The notes: generated by a model not told the origin, from the sequence alone. A stretch of 64,000 nucleotides of DNA from Actinomycetes bacterium (GCA_025356335.1 JANXUF010000119.1:1-64000), one strand, 5' to 3'. Positions 53,289-62,931 are shown, counted from the stretch's first letter. Translations and numbers: made by a program.

Positions 53289-55784
53289 ATGACCCGTCAA
53301 CCCCATCGCCCGACGATCGTGTTGCTGCTGATCTCGATCATCTGCAGCGCTTGCCGCGGCGGCCATGGCCCAACAGCATCGACCGTTGATGCTCCCCGAT
53401 CATCGGCCGGGCCGACGACCTCGACCGTGGCAAGCTCCGCGGCCGCAGCATCCAGCACGGTCTCTCCGCAGTGGAGTGGAACAGCTCTCGAACCGGCCGG
53501 GGCGGTTGCCGATGGCACCAGTCACCCTCGTCTGTGGCTGACGGCCTCGGACCTGCCACGGTTCCGTTCGTGGGCGAGCGACAGCAACCCGGCATGGTCG
53601 AAGGGGTTGTCCGTCGAGTTGCAGCGGGTCAACGCGCTCGTCGACAGTGGTGCTGACAAGGCAGGCGACAACGGTTCACCGGGCTGGGTCGAGGATCCGG
53701 TCGAGGCCGACGCCGAACTGCTGGCGTTCGGGTCGCTTGTCGATCCTTCGCCGCTTAACCGCGCCAAAGACGCGGACAGCGCCCGTCGGCTGCTGATGAC
53801 GGGCATCACTGCCGCGGCTGCCGGGCCGAGCGATGGAGCAGCGTACCGTTCGCCGAACTTTGCGATCGACGACCGGTCGCGTTGGTGGGGAGAGGGGTGG
53901 GCGCTCACCGTCGATTGGATCTACCCTGCGCTGACAGCCCAGGACAAGGCCACGATCCGAACCGTCTTCCTGCGCTGGTGCACCGAGGATGAACAGGGTG
54001 GCCAGACGACGTCGGATCATCCAGTGCCCATCGGTGCCCAGAACGACCCGGCGCTGCTCGCTGACCCGATCGCTCTGAAGTGGGCTGGGAACAACTACTT
54101 CACGGCGCACGCCCGCAATATCGCCCTGATGGCGCTCGCTCTCGATCCCCGGGACGATCCCGATGGCCGGCTGCACGCCCATCTCGCCAACGTCACCGGC
54201 GGCTTCCTGTACATGACCGACGCGTTGTTGCGCGGCGAAGAGCGCGGTGGCGCCCCGGCAGAGGGGTTCGAGTACGGACCGCAGTCATTCGGCTATATCG
54301 CCGAGACGTTGCTCGCCCTGCATACCTCCGGAAACGACGACACCGCACGCCTCGGACAGCAGGTGAGCTTCATCGGAAATCAGTTCTGGGATGACGCCGG
54401 GCGTTGGTTGCTCAACGCTCTGAGCCCGGCGCCGGTGACCGGCGCCGATGGACAGCAGACGTGGCTTCCTGCTCCGTACGGAGACACCCAACACGTCCAC
54501 AATCCGGACTGGATCGAATTCTTCGGAGCGCTTGGTATCTATGACGAGTCGGTTGCCTCGAACGCCGGCCGGTTGGCGATGTCACGGTGGATCGAAACTC
54601 AAACGCCCGACGGCGGCCTGGAGACGTTGAACGCACGGATCGGCGACCCCGCCAGTCCACGCGACTCGATCCTGTATTTCATGCTGCTCGACCCGTCCGC
54701 CGCGCAGCCAGCTGACCCGCGGCCGGCGCTGGCTCCCTCATGGTTCGCAGCCGGAACGGGTCATCTGTCGGCACGCACGACCTGGTCGCCGACGGCGACG
54801 TGGTTCAATTTCGCTGTCGGCTGGAATCAGGTCGACCATCAAGACGCTGACGGGCTGAACATCAGTCTGTTCCGCAATGGTGAATGGCTCACCAAAGCAC
54901 GCTCGGGATATGACGTCTTCACGTCGGATCAGAAGAATACGATGGCAATCCAGAACGATCAGCCCGAACACGACGACGCCGGTGACTATCGACAACTGAT
55001 CGCCTCGTCCGGCTCTCAATACACCTACGTGCCTTCGAGCCCAGGCCGTGTCACAGCCAACAGCCACGGTGCTGACTACGTCTACGCCAGCGGCGACGCC
55101 ACCGGGCTGTACAACTCAGCGAGTGAGGGAGCGACGGACGTCGTGCAAGCCACACGCGACGTCGTGTGGCTGCAACCCGACATCGTCGTCGTCTACGACC
55201 GGGCAACCACGAAGACCCCCAACCGCTTCAAGCGATTCTTCCTGCAACTCCCTTCCACGCCGACCATCGACGGGCATCAGGCAATCAGCACCACGGCGTC
55301 CGGCCAACAGCTCGCAGTCACCACACTGCTGCCGGCGGACGCGACCGAGCATGCCGAGGCGATCACACCGGACAAGGACGGTGCAGTGTCGGGAGAAGGG
55401 TCCGGGCAGGTTGCCGATGGCGAGACGATGGGCTACAGGTTGCGGGTCGAAGCCCCCGGCGGTCCGTCGGACGTCCGCTTCCTCGACGTGCTCGAAGGAC
55501 TCGACCCGAAGGCACCAGCACATCACCCCGTCGCCGTGCACACCGTGAGCGGCAGCCCATTCGATGGTGCGGTCGTGGCCGGCACGCTCGTGCTCTTTCC
55601 TGTGGATGCCGCCAACGCCACCGATGTGCAACTCACACTGCCGAGTGGCTTGTCGAAGGTCGTCGTCACCGGCTTGCAGCCCGCGGCCCCCTATGGGGTC
55701 ACGATCGTCGACGGCGTCCTGCGCGTGAACCACGGTGGCTCGACGACAGCCGATGCCGGTGGTGTGATCGAACTCTCGATGTGA
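53289..55784 (+). CDS. Heparinase II/III-like lipoprotein
   Basis: ATG 53289 with a good RBS. The signal ends in the lipobox LISIICSAC, followed by a Ser/Thr linker. The alpha/alpha-toroid part (about 75-460) includes PRLWLTASDLPRFRSW, WGEGWALTVDWIYPALT and NNYFTAHARNIALMALAL. The beta-sandwich part (about 480-831) includes WFNFAVGWNQVDHQDADGLN and DVVWLQPDIVVVYDRAT. These fit heparinase II/III-type polysaccharide lyases. With 831 residues it is large. The glycan substrate is unknown. Confidence 0.83.
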   Translation: MTRQPHRPTIVLLLISIICSACRGGHGPTASTVDAPRSSAGPTTSTVASSAAAASSTVSPQWSGTALEPAGAVADGTSHPRLWLTASDLPRFRSWASDSNPAWSKGLSVELQRVNALVDSGADKAGDNGSPGWVEDPVEADAELLAFGSLVDPSPLNRAKDADSARRLLMTGITAAAAGPSDGAAYRSPNFAIDDRSRWWGEGWALTVDWIYPALTAQDKATIRTVFLRWCTEDEQGGQTTSDHPVPIGAQNDPALLADPIALKWAGNNYFTAHARNIALMALALDPRDDPDGRLHAHLANVTGGFLYMTDALLRGEERGGAPAEGFEYGPQSFGYIAETLLALHTSGNDDTARLGQQVSFIGNQFWDDAGRWLLNALSPAPVTGADGQQTWLPAPYGDTQHVHNPDWIEFFGALGIYDESVASNAGRLAMSRWIETQTPDGGLETLNARIGDPASPRDSILYFMLLDPSAAQPADPRPALAPSWFAAGTGHLSARTTWSPTATWFNFAVGWNQVDHQDADGLNISLFRNGEWLTKARSGYDVFTSDQKNTMAIQNDQPEHDDAGDYRQLIASSGSQYTYVPSSPGRVTANSHGADYVYASGDATGLYNSASEGATDVVQATRDVVWLQPDIVVVYDRATTKTPNRFKRFFLQLPSTPTIDGHQAISTTASGQQLAVTTLLPADATEHAEAITPDKDGAVSGEGSGQVADGETMGYRLRVEAPGGPSDVRFLDVLEGLDPKAPAHHPVAVHTVSGSPFDGAVVAGTLVLFPVDAANATDVQLTLPSGLSKVVVTGLQPAAPYGVTIVDGVLRVNHGGSTTADAGGVIELSM

Positions 55785-55788
55785 GGAC

Positions 55789-57597
55789 TCAGCCCGGTCT
55801 GACCATCAGCGTCGCGGCACCCGTTCCATCGCCGTCGATCGTCGCCACGATCGTGTAATCGCCATCAGTGCCCAGGGTGACCGGCGGAGATTCGCCGGTC
55901 ACCGTCGCGTTCCACGATGCAAGCACCGTCGCACCGTCCGGTGCGAGCAGCTGCAAGCTCGTCGACAGGGGGCCGGCACCCTCCCAGGTCCAGGCGGCGA
56001 CGACGCGCTGCGCCGCTTTCCCGGCGAAATGCACGACGGCGCGCTGGCGAGTGTGCAGTAACTGCACATCGACAGCACCCCCGATGACCACCCTCTCGGC
56101 GACATCAGGCGGTGTCAGTGCGAGTCGAACGACACCGTCGACGACCGTTCTGACCGGTCCGATCTGCAGGATCCACGTTCCCGTCGAGTCGAGCGTGACC
56201 GGATCGATGTCGATGTTGCGATCCGTGATGGTGTTGCTCTCGGCCGGTGAATCATTGAACATCAGGGCGATCGGGATCGGCGTCGCTGGTTTCGCCGAGA
56301 GGGTCACGGTGCCGAACACCCGCTCACCGGCCGTAGCGCTGATCGGCATCTGCGCCGACATTCCGGCAGCGATGTGGAGCGGGAGATTCACCGGTTGATC
56401 GGTGAGCACCAATGGCGTATCGACGGCCGTCGACGCTGACGTGGTCGACGAGGCCGATGAGCCGGTTCCGGAACTGCGATGGACGAGCACGGCAACGGCG
56501 ACACCAGCGAGGGCAAGAGCGACGACGACGGTGAGAACGATCGGCGATCGTCGCCGGTCGCTTCGCTGTTGTCCCGATGACCGGCGACGCAGAGTCGATC
56601 CCGTCTTCCCTTCGACGGTCGACAACGGCGAGTCCGGGTTCATCGGGTCACCGCCGCCATACGCGGCGCCGGTCGGATGATGCGCTGGAGCGGCAGCTGC
56701 GGGCACGGAGTTGTGGACGCGGTCGTCGCCGACGCGTTCCACCGGGGTGCTCAGCACCATTGCCGTCATCGGAACGCCGGCGGCGCGTTGGGCGTTCTGC
56801 AGCGCGCGTCCGAAGCGTTCAGCGCTGACCGGGCGAGCCGCAGGGTCCTTCGCCATTGCCGTCGAGATCACCGCTGCGATCGGAGCCGGAACGCCGAACT
56901 CGGCGAGATCGGGGACGGGAGCTCGGCTGATCCGTACATAGACGGCAGCAAGCCCTTCATCGTCAGAACCGGCGAACGCCGGCTTCCCGGCGAGCAGATG
57001 AAACAGCGAGGCGCCGAGCGAATAGACATCTGCGGCGATCGTCGGCGTTTGGCCGTCCAGCACTTCCGGAGCGGCGTAGACGATCGAAGCAGTGACGCTG
57101 CGGCTCACCGTCTCGAACCCGCCGGCCAAACGGGCGATGCCGAAATCGGCGAGCAACGGCTCATCGAAGTCGGAGATCAGCACGTTGTCCGGCTTGACGT
57201 CCCGGTGCAGGACGCCTGCCTCGTGTGCGTATTCCAATGCCCCAGCGAGCCGAACGCCGATTCGCGCCACGTCGGCCCAGGGCAGGGGACCGGTCGTCAC
57301 CTTCGCCCGCAGTGATCCTTTCGACAGATACGGCATGACCAGGAACGGCCGGCCCGCTTCAGTCACCCCTGTCGAGTAGATCGGTACGACGTTGGGATGG
57401 CCGGACAACGCACTCATCGCCAAACCCTCGCGTTCGAATCGCTCGAGAGCCGAACCCTCGACCATCGTCGACAACACCTTGACCGCGACCTCACGGCCCA
57501 AGGCGACCTCACGCGCCCGATAGACCACACCGAACGCGCCGCGCCCGATCTCCACGGCGCCGGTGAACCGGTCGGACCATCCCCCGACTTCGGACAT
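55789..57597 (-). CDS. Transmembrane Ser/Thr protein kinase (PknB-like kinase domain)
   Basis: ATG 57597 follows the FHA-HTH stop by one base. The kinase domain (about 10-270) has the Gly loop IGRGAFGVVYRA, catalytic HRDVKPDNVL and DFGIARLAG, and APEVLDG. After a linker comes a membrane helix (VLTVVVALALAGVAVAVLVH, about 358-377). An extracellular beta-rich sensor of about 210 residues follows, different from PASTA domains. The FHA protein in the same operon is a probable phosphopeptide partner. Confidence 0.92.
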   Translation of the reverse strand: MSEVGGWSDRFTGAVEIGRGAFGVVYRAREVALGREVAVKVLSTMVEGSALERFEREGLAMSALSGHPNVVPIYSTGVTEAGRPFLVMPYLSKGSLRAKVTTGPLPWADVARIGVRLAGALEYAHEAGVLHRDVKPDNVLISDFDEPLLADFGIARLAGGFETVSRSVTASIVYAAPEVLDGQTPTIAADVYSLGASLFHLLAGKPAFAGSDDEGLAAVYVRISRAPVPDLAEFGVPAPIAAVISTAMAKDPAARPVSAERFGRALQNAQRAAGVPMTAMVLSTPVERVGDDRVHNSVPAAAAPAHHPTGAAYGGGDPMNPDSPLSTVEGKTGSTLRRRSSGQQRSDRRRSPIVLTVVVALALAGVAVAVLVHRSSGTGSSASSTTSASTAVDTPLVLTDQPVNLPLHIAAGMSAQMPISATAGERVFGTVTLSAKPATPIPIALMFNDSPAESNTITDRNIDIDPVTLDSTGTWILQIGPVRTVVDGVVRLALTPPDVAERVVIGGAVDVQLLHTRQRAVVHFAGKAAQRVVAAWTWEGAGPLSTSLQLLAPDGATVLASWNATVTGESPPVTLGTDGDYTIVATIDGDGTGAATLMVRPG

Positions 57598-57598
57598 A

Positions 57599-58207
57599 TC
57601 AGCGATCTGCAGGAGGCTGGCGGAGATCTGCAAGATGCACGGCGCCGCGCCGGAGCGCCTCGTTCGCCAGGCGGACTCGCCGGCGATCGCCTTCATAGAT
57701 CCCGAACTTGTCGTACAGATGAGCGAGATGCTGCTTCACGGCAGCCTCGCTCACGAACAACGCCTCCGCCATCTCCCGAGTAGACGCCGGTTCGGTGAAC
57801 AGTTCGCCCGACCTCGCTGGTCCGAACAACGCAACCAGCACGTCCCGCTCCCGCCTCGTCAGTTCCGGGGGAGCCTCCGCAGTCGCCGTTGCTTCCAGCC
57901 GCGAACCGTGCACAGGCGAGCAGAAAACGATGCGGTAGCGACCGATGCGAATCTCGTCGCGATCCTCCAACGGACGGCTCGATATCAGCCGCTCATTACG
58001 AACGATCGTGCCGTTACGCGAACTCAGGTCGGTGATCGACCAGCCAACCGGGAGGCGCTCGATGATCGCATGGCGCCGCGATACCTGCGCATCATCCGGA
58101 AAGGAAATATCACATGCCTCGTCCCTGCCGATCACGACCTGCACAGCGTCGCCGAGCGGGTGCACCTCGGCTCCCGAGGCTCGCCACAACTCGAGATATG
58201 CCTCCAT
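57599..58207 (-). CDS. FHA-domain protein with C-terminal helix-turn-helix
   Basis: ATG 58207 lies 7 nt after a -10-like TACAGT (leaderless). The FHA domain (about 20-100) shows VVIGRDEACDISFPDDAQVSRRH-type phospho-Thr binding elements and DLSSRNGTIVRN. The second part (about 120-185) begins LTRRERDVLVALFG and has a HTH EMAEALFVSEAAVKQHLAHL, like the LuxR/FHA regulators. The stop precedes the kinase ATG by one nucleotide. It is probably a phosphorylation-dependent transcription regulator. Confidence 0.88.
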   Translation of the reverse strand: MEAYLELWRASGAEVHPLGDAVQVVIGRDEACDISFPDDAQVSRRHAIIERLPVGWSITDLSSRNGTIVRNERLISSRPLEDRDEIRIGRYRIVFCSPVHGSRLEATATAEAPPELTRRERDVLVALFGPARSGELFTEPASTREMAEALFVSEAAVKQHLAHLYDKFGIYEGDRRRVRLANEALRRGAVHLADLRQPPADR

Positions 58208-58374
58208 TCGCCGAACTGTAATCCAGTCCCCCCGCTGCACGGATCGTGGGGCGATGGCGACCCCGTTGAAGGCAAGGGTTGTCTTACCGTGCGGCTATTC
58301 CGTGACGATGCTGATCGGCAGACAATTCGTCTTACGCCGAGCGGATAGCCGGCCACGACCAAGGAGACGCTGAC

Positions 58375-60420
58375 ATGAACTGTGTCGTTGCCGACAGAAA
58401 GCCCCGCTCGCAGGCTGCGAGATCCGCCAGGATCTGGATGAGCAGATACGTGCCGGCGGAGAACATCCTGCGCCGGGTGGCGGTCGGACTCGTCATTGCC
58501 GTGTTGGCTGCGTTCAGCAGCGTCAGCTCCGCGCCGGCGGCTGGCGGCTCGTCGACGTTCACCGCGAATGCGGCGTCCGGTGCAGTCGGTTCGTTGGTCT
58601 CGGTGAAAGCGGTGGATGGCTGTCCCGCACCGGCCGGTGCGGCGGCGTGGACGACGATCGTCAACTTTTCGCAGGGTTCGAATGCGCAGGTGAGTTTCGT
58701 CGATCTGTCTGTGGCTGCGGATGGGAGTTGGTCGGGTTCGATCCGTGTCCCGACGGGTGCCACATTGGGGGCGGCGCAGCTGACGGCAACCTGTTTCGAT
58801 CCGTCGCACGTCAGCCAGACCCAGGTCGTGTACTCGCCCGTCGCTTTCACCGTCGTGGCGTCGTCGTTCAGTGCGAACGTGGCGTCTGGTGCTGTTGGTT
58901 CGTTGGTCTCGGTGAGGTCGGTGGATGGCTGTGCGGCGCCGGCTGGTGCGGCGGCGTGGACGACGATCGTCAACTTTTCGCAGGGTTCGAATGCGCAGGT
59001 AAATTTCGTCGATCTGTCTGTGGCTGCGGATGGAAGCTGGTCGGGTTCGATCCGTGTCCCGACGGGTGCCACATCGGGGGCGGCGCAACTGACGGCGACC
59101 TGTTTCGATGCGTCGCACGTCAGCCAGACCCAGGTCGTGTACTCGCCCGCGAGTTTCAACGTCACCACTGTGGTCCCGTCGGTGACCTCGGTCTCATCCT
59201 CGGCGAACCCGTCTGTCGCCGGTCGTGCCGTCACCTTCACCACGAATGTCACGACCCAGACGCCTGGTGCCGCCGCGCCATCGGGACTCGTCACATTCAG
59301 CATCACGCCGACCGGCGGTGGGTCCGTGGGCTGCGTCGCAGGGAACGTCCAGCCGCTCGCCGCCGGATCGGCGTCGTGCACCGTGGCCGGCGGATTGCTG
59401 GCCTCGGGCTCGCCGTATTCCGTGCACGTCTCATACAGCGGCGATAGCGCCGACCGCGCGTCGGCGACGACCCCCGATCTCGTCCAGCGGGTTGTCGACC
59501 CCGCATATTCTCAAAGCCTGGACCACTTTTCACGCACGGTCGGCACCAACAACTTCGGGAACCCGGAACGATTCTGGATCGATGGCGACGTCGTGATGCA
59601 TTCGTTTCTGACGAGCGGATCATTCAGCGCTCCGTCGAGCCTCGGCGGTCCCCCCACGGGTATCCGCTCCCTCGAGGTCGGCAATGATCTCAACTACCTC
59701 GACAATGCCGAACTCTACGTCGTCGCCAACGACGGTCAGGTCTGGCATGACTATGCCACGCCCGGCCAAGGCTCCGGCTGGTCAGGTTGGTATCCGATGG
59801 GCGCACCCGGGCCGATCAGCGGCCAAGTCGTCGTCGGGCGGAACTATCTCGACAACCAGGAGTTGTATGTGCTCAGTAACGGGCAGGCTTTCCACAGCTA
59901 CTCGACGCCGGGCCAGGGGACCGGGTGGTCCAGGTGGTCGCCGCTCGGTGCGCCATCGCCAGGTGTCGCCGCAGGCAGCGACGTCCACGTCTCGAGGAAC
60001 TCGTTCGACAATCAGGAGTTGTACCTGAGCGCTGTCGACGGCCAGGTTTGGCATTCCTATTCGACGCCTGGTGTTGGCTCGGGCTGGTCAGCATGGGCAC
60101 CGCTCGGTGGACCCCCGAGTCCGGCCGGAGACATGGTGGTGTGGAGGAATTGGCTGTCGAATCAGGAACTCTTCCGGATCGCTGGCGGCACCGTTTGGCA
60201 CGATTGGGCGACACCGGGCGTCGGATCGGGCTGGGCTGGTTGGTTCCCGCTGTCGGCTCCGGCGGGCGTCACGCTGACTGGTTGGATCGGTCTCGACGCT
60301 GCCGCACCCCTCGGCACCCTCAGCGTCTGGGTCATGGACACCGCCGGCAGGTTCTGGTCGACCTCGTTGGACCCCAACGATTCCTGGACCGTCTGGTCAC
60401 AGGTCACGCCGGTCCCGTGA
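58375..60420 (+). CDS. Secreted repeat protein: two sugar-surface-like repeats, Ig-like domain, four lectin-like blades
   Basis: 681 residues. A signal peptide (about 33-58, VAVGLVIAVLAAFSSVSSAPA) is followed by two 103-residue repeats (about 60-265) that are almost identical in DNA. An Ig-like domain (about 268-375) comes next. The C-terminal part (about 430-640) contains four 47-residue repeats with NQELYV..DGQVWHSYSTPG and GSGWS.W.PLG.P, resembling PLL/tectonin-type lectin blades. No catalytic residue is visible. It may bind a glycan or surface. A short RBS (GGAGACG) precedes ATG 58375. Confidence 0.83.
   Translation: MNCVVADRKPRSQAARSARIWMSRYVPAENILRRVAVGLVIAVLAAFSSVSSAPAAGGSSTFTANAASGAVGSLVSVKAVDGCPAPAGAAAWTTIVNFSQGSNAQVSFVDLSVAADGSWSGSIRVPTGATLGAAQLTATCFDPSHVSQTQVVYSPVAFTVVASSFSANVASGAVGSLVSVRSVDGCAAPAGAAAWTTIVNFSQGSNAQVNFVDLSVAADGSWSGSIRVPTGATSGAAQLTATCFDASHVSQTQVVYSPASFNVTTVVPSVTSVSSSANPSVAGRAVTFTTNVTTQTPGAAAPSGLVTFSITPTGGGSVGCVAGNVQPLAAGSASCTVAGGLLASGSPYSVHVSYSGDSADRASATTPDLVQRVVDPAYSQSLDHFSRTVGTNNFGNPERFWIDGDVVMHSFLTSGSFSAPSSLGGPPTGIRSLEVGNDLNYLDNAELYVVANDGQVWHDYATPGQGSGWSGWYPMGAPGPISGQVVVGRNYLDNQELYVLSNGQAFHSYSTPGQGTGWSRWSPLGAPSPGVAAGSDVHVSRNSFDNQELYLSAVDGQVWHSYSTPGVGSGWSAWAPLGGPPSPAGDMVVWRNWLSNQELFRIAGGTVWHDWATPGVGSGWAGWFPLSAPAGVTLTGWIGLDAAAPLGTLSVWVMDTAGRFWSTSLDPNDSWTVWSQVTPVP
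58573..59190 (+). repeat. Two copies of a 309-bp repeat within the secreted protein gene
   Basis: The first copy begins near 58573 and the second near 58882, offset 309 bp (103 codons). Long stretches such as the GCGTGGACGACGATCGTCAA region are identical in both, including synonymous positions. This indicates a recent duplication or gene conversion. Confidence 0.85.
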
Positions 60421-60828
60421 CTCGGTGCATTGATCCCCGCACGAAGCCGTGACGTTGAACAACATCGGCCGGGCCTACAACGAGATCGCGGATTCAATCC
60501 CCGAGTGGCGAGGTTTTCCTGACCACGCGGACAGCAAAGCCGGGCCGGGCGGGGATCGTCGTCCGACCTCGCCGAGCAGATCATGGAACTCGACTCCGGC
60601 AGTCCCGGAACGACCACACAAGGAGCAACACTCATGGACAAGACCCGCAAGTCGGCCCCGCAGTCGCGGCCGTCGCAACTGCCAGCGAGCATTTTCGCCG
60701 ACCCACCACAGACGAACGACGAACTCGCCCGCAAACAAACGTTCCAACAGGCGCACGCCGACGTCGACGCCGGTCCGCCGCCAGCCGAGACTGGGAACCA
60801 CATTCGACCGGTCGGCGTCGAACGAGCT
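60421..60828. other. Gene remnants upstream of a lipoprotein gene
   Basis: VTLNNIGRAYNEIADS (about 60450-60500) looks like one TPR unit that stops after a few codons. Further on a strong RBS (AAGGAG) precedes ATG 60634, whose frame runs without stop into the lipoprotein at 60829. Deletion scars are likely. Confidence 0.5.
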
Positions 60829-61350
60829 ATGAGATCCCGCGTCGTCCAGTCACTGGCAGCAGCCGTATCGATCGTGGCAATGTTCGGTTGCAGCACATCC
60901 ACTACGTTTCAGGGCGTCGGTCGAACAACGTCGACCGCCGTCAAATCTCCTGCTCATACGACAACCTCGTTGGCCGAGAACCCGGGGCGCCCGGTACGAG
61001 TCGTCGAGGTTGCGGAATGGACGAACACGGACGTGTTGTCACTGAAGGTGGGCGAGTCGGTCGTACTGCTCACGCCACCCGTCGCGGCCCGGCGGCCAGA
61101 CGGTTCGGCAATACAGTGGGGAGCGCCGCATCCGCAAACCGAAACCTCATTGCTGCGATTCGGGTCGACGTCCGATTGTGCCGACGGTGCGGCGTGCACC
61201 ACGGTGGTGGCACTGTCAGCCGGCACAACCACGATCGAGGTGTCAGGCCCGTCGGGAGTACTGTGCCCCAAACCGGCTGCCGGCGGCGGTTGTATCGGCG
61301 TCGCCTCCATCCGAAAGGAACTTTCGGTAACGGTCACCGCTGCATCGTGA
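60829..61350 (+). CDS. Lipoprotein of unknown function
   Basis: ATG 60829 is chosen because a normal lipoprotein signal follows (SRVVQSLAAAVSIVAMFGC). The mature part of about 150 residues has strands VVEVAEWTNTDVLSLKVGES and TTTIEVSGPSGVLCPKP with Cys residues in SDCADGAACT and GGGCIG. No family recognised. The frame is open upstream to ATG 60634 with its own RBS, so a 65-residue N-terminal extension could be fused. Confidence 0.65.
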   Translation: MRSRVVQSLAAAVSIVAMFGCSTSTTFQGVGRTTSTAVKSPAHTTTSLAENPGRPVRVVEVAEWTNTDVLSLKVGESVVLLTPPVAARRPDGSAIQWGAPHPQTETSLLRFGSTSDCADGAACTTVVALSAGTTTIEVSGPSGVLCPKPAAGGGCIGVASIRKELSVTVTAAS

Positions 61351-61370
61351 GCAGAACACATGCCGATTGA

Positions 61371-61439
61371 GTCGAGCATTTGGAGGTCCTTGTGTCGAGC
61401 ATTTGGAGGTCTTTGTGTCGAGCATTTGGAGGGCAGTGA
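61371..61439. repeat. Three 23-bp tandem repeats after the lipoprotein gene
   Basis: Units starting GTCGAGCATTTGGAGG occur at 61371, 61394 and 61417, each 23 bp. A weaker fourth copy follows at 61440. The array begins 20 bp after the lipoprotein stop. Confidence 0.9.
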
Positions 61440-61544
61440 ATCGAACGATTGGAGGATGTCCGACGGCGATCCAACGTCTGCCGATTCGCCGCTCCACCTG
61501 AGCCCCAAGGAGAGGTCGCACACGATCGACCGTCTCGATGGCGA

Positions 61545-61975
61545 TGTGTATCTCACGGAGCGCACCCGTTGTACGTGCTGCTTCGACTCGAAGCTGACGT
61601 TGTTCAATCTGTTGCGTCTGCTCGGTCCCACCGACCGCCTCGGTGTCGTCGCCTTTGATGACGAGGTCAAGTTGGTTTTGCAGTTGGCCGCCCATGATGT
61701 CGATGCCGCTAGCGCCACGATCCGACAGATCCGCACGGGGTGGTATGACGAATTTGAGCGGTGGCTTGTTGAAGGGTTTCGAGATGCTCTCGACCCACGT
61801 ACGTTCGGAGGCGATCCGTCGGATTGTCGTCGTTGACAGAGGTCACGCGAACACAGGTGTCACCGATCCCGCCAAACTGTGTCGAATCGCTGCCGGCGCG
61901 AAGGAGCAGGGTGTCATGACGACAACGGGTGGTTTCAACGACGGCTATGACAACGTGTCCCACCCCCGGAGTCCT
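61545..61975 (+). pseudogene. von Willebrand factor A domain protein, broken
   Basis: One frame gives LLGPTDRLGVVAFDDEVKLV and further to IRQIRTG. At ACGGGGTGG (about 61735) the frame shifts by one base. The next frame continues GGMTNLSGGLLKGFEML, HVRSEAIRRIVVVDRGHANTG and EQGVMTTTGGFNDGYD. The parts join to a vWA domain, but the first MIDAS motif (DxSxS) is missing at the start and the C-terminal part is cut. Confidence 0.8.
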
Positions 61976-62436
61976 CGCCGCCGAGATCGTCGAAGAACTC
62001 GAAGCCGCCCTCGCCCAGTTCGCCCAACTCGCAGCGAGCCTTCCCGTGCTGGAAGCCTGACCTATTGGACGCCTTCGAGGTCTGTTCCGAGTTGGCCGGC
62101 AAGGTTGATGATGATCTCGGTGGCGATGAGGCGAAGTCTCGCTGTGTTCCTTCCGTGTCGAGCTCGCGATCACGTAGAAGTGACGGATGGCAATATCAGG
62201 CTTCGGGCAGAACGTGTGTGCCTCCAGCTGCCGCCTCTGTCGTCCAGACGCCCTCGACAGCTTCACCTCCGCTCGAGTCGCGTTTACATCCTCTCGGCGA
62301 GGGTCCGCAACCAGTCCGTCTGCTCGTCAGGGTTGGTAGCTCTGGCGCAGACACTTGGCGCTCCTCGACCGACACCTACGTCAGACGATCTGTAAGGTTG
62401 GCGGGTGCTGGCTCACCATCGTGCCTCCGATGCTCG
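61976..62436. other. Fragmented region between vWA and PIN remnants
   Basis: Small protein-like pieces exist: EELEAALAQFAQLAASLPVL on plus (about 61990-62057) and RLIATEIIINLAGQLGTDLE on minus, stop at 62062. No intact gene is visible. It is best described as decayed DNA. Confidence 0.5.
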
Positions 62437-62808
62437 TCACGGCAGCAGGCCTTCGTTGTAGGCCCAAGCGAAGAGTCCCGCTCCGTCAGTGGGGAGTCGC
62501 ATGTCCGTCGCAGCGAGTTGGTCGACGATGGATTCTGCCTCCGGGCGTGTGATCAGATTCTCCCGCTGAGCATTCACCACGAGCCAGAGCGTGCCGTGAA
62601 CTTCGAGACCTTCTCGGAGCGCGATTCGCGTCGCGGCGCTTTCGTCGATGACGGCGATGCCGCCGTGGACTTTCACCCGTGCCAATACGCCGGCCTCGCC
62701 GTTGTTCCGGTCGGGACCGCCGGCCAACTCGGTCTTGTATCGAGCGAACGCGATCTCCTCGATCTCCGTCAGCTCGCGGATCTCACCGATGAAGATGAGA
62801 GCCCGCAA
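62437..62808 (-). pseudogene. PIN-like (DUF3368) nuclease fragment
   Basis: From TTG 62808 the frame gives 123 residues. GGIAVIDESAATRIALREGL and LEVHGTLWLVVNAQRENLIT are typical of the C-terminal half of DUF3368 PIN proteins, predicted toxin RNases. The N-terminal strand with the first catalytic Asp is missing, and no antitoxin gene is beside it. A truncated gene is the likely reading. Confidence 0.6.
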
Positions 62809-62931
62809 GGCCGGTTTCGGTTACAGATCTCTGCGATCGCCGTGCACGAGCAGAGGCTCTTGATCGTCAGGCTTCCCGGCGGGAGGCGAGGCGATGGTGC
62901 GCGATGTGTGTGAAGAGCGTGCGTCTCACGG

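Noticed and set aside
62062..62142. Naming the minus-strand fragment as a specific gene family
   Set aside because: The 26 residues look protein-like, but they are too short to assign.
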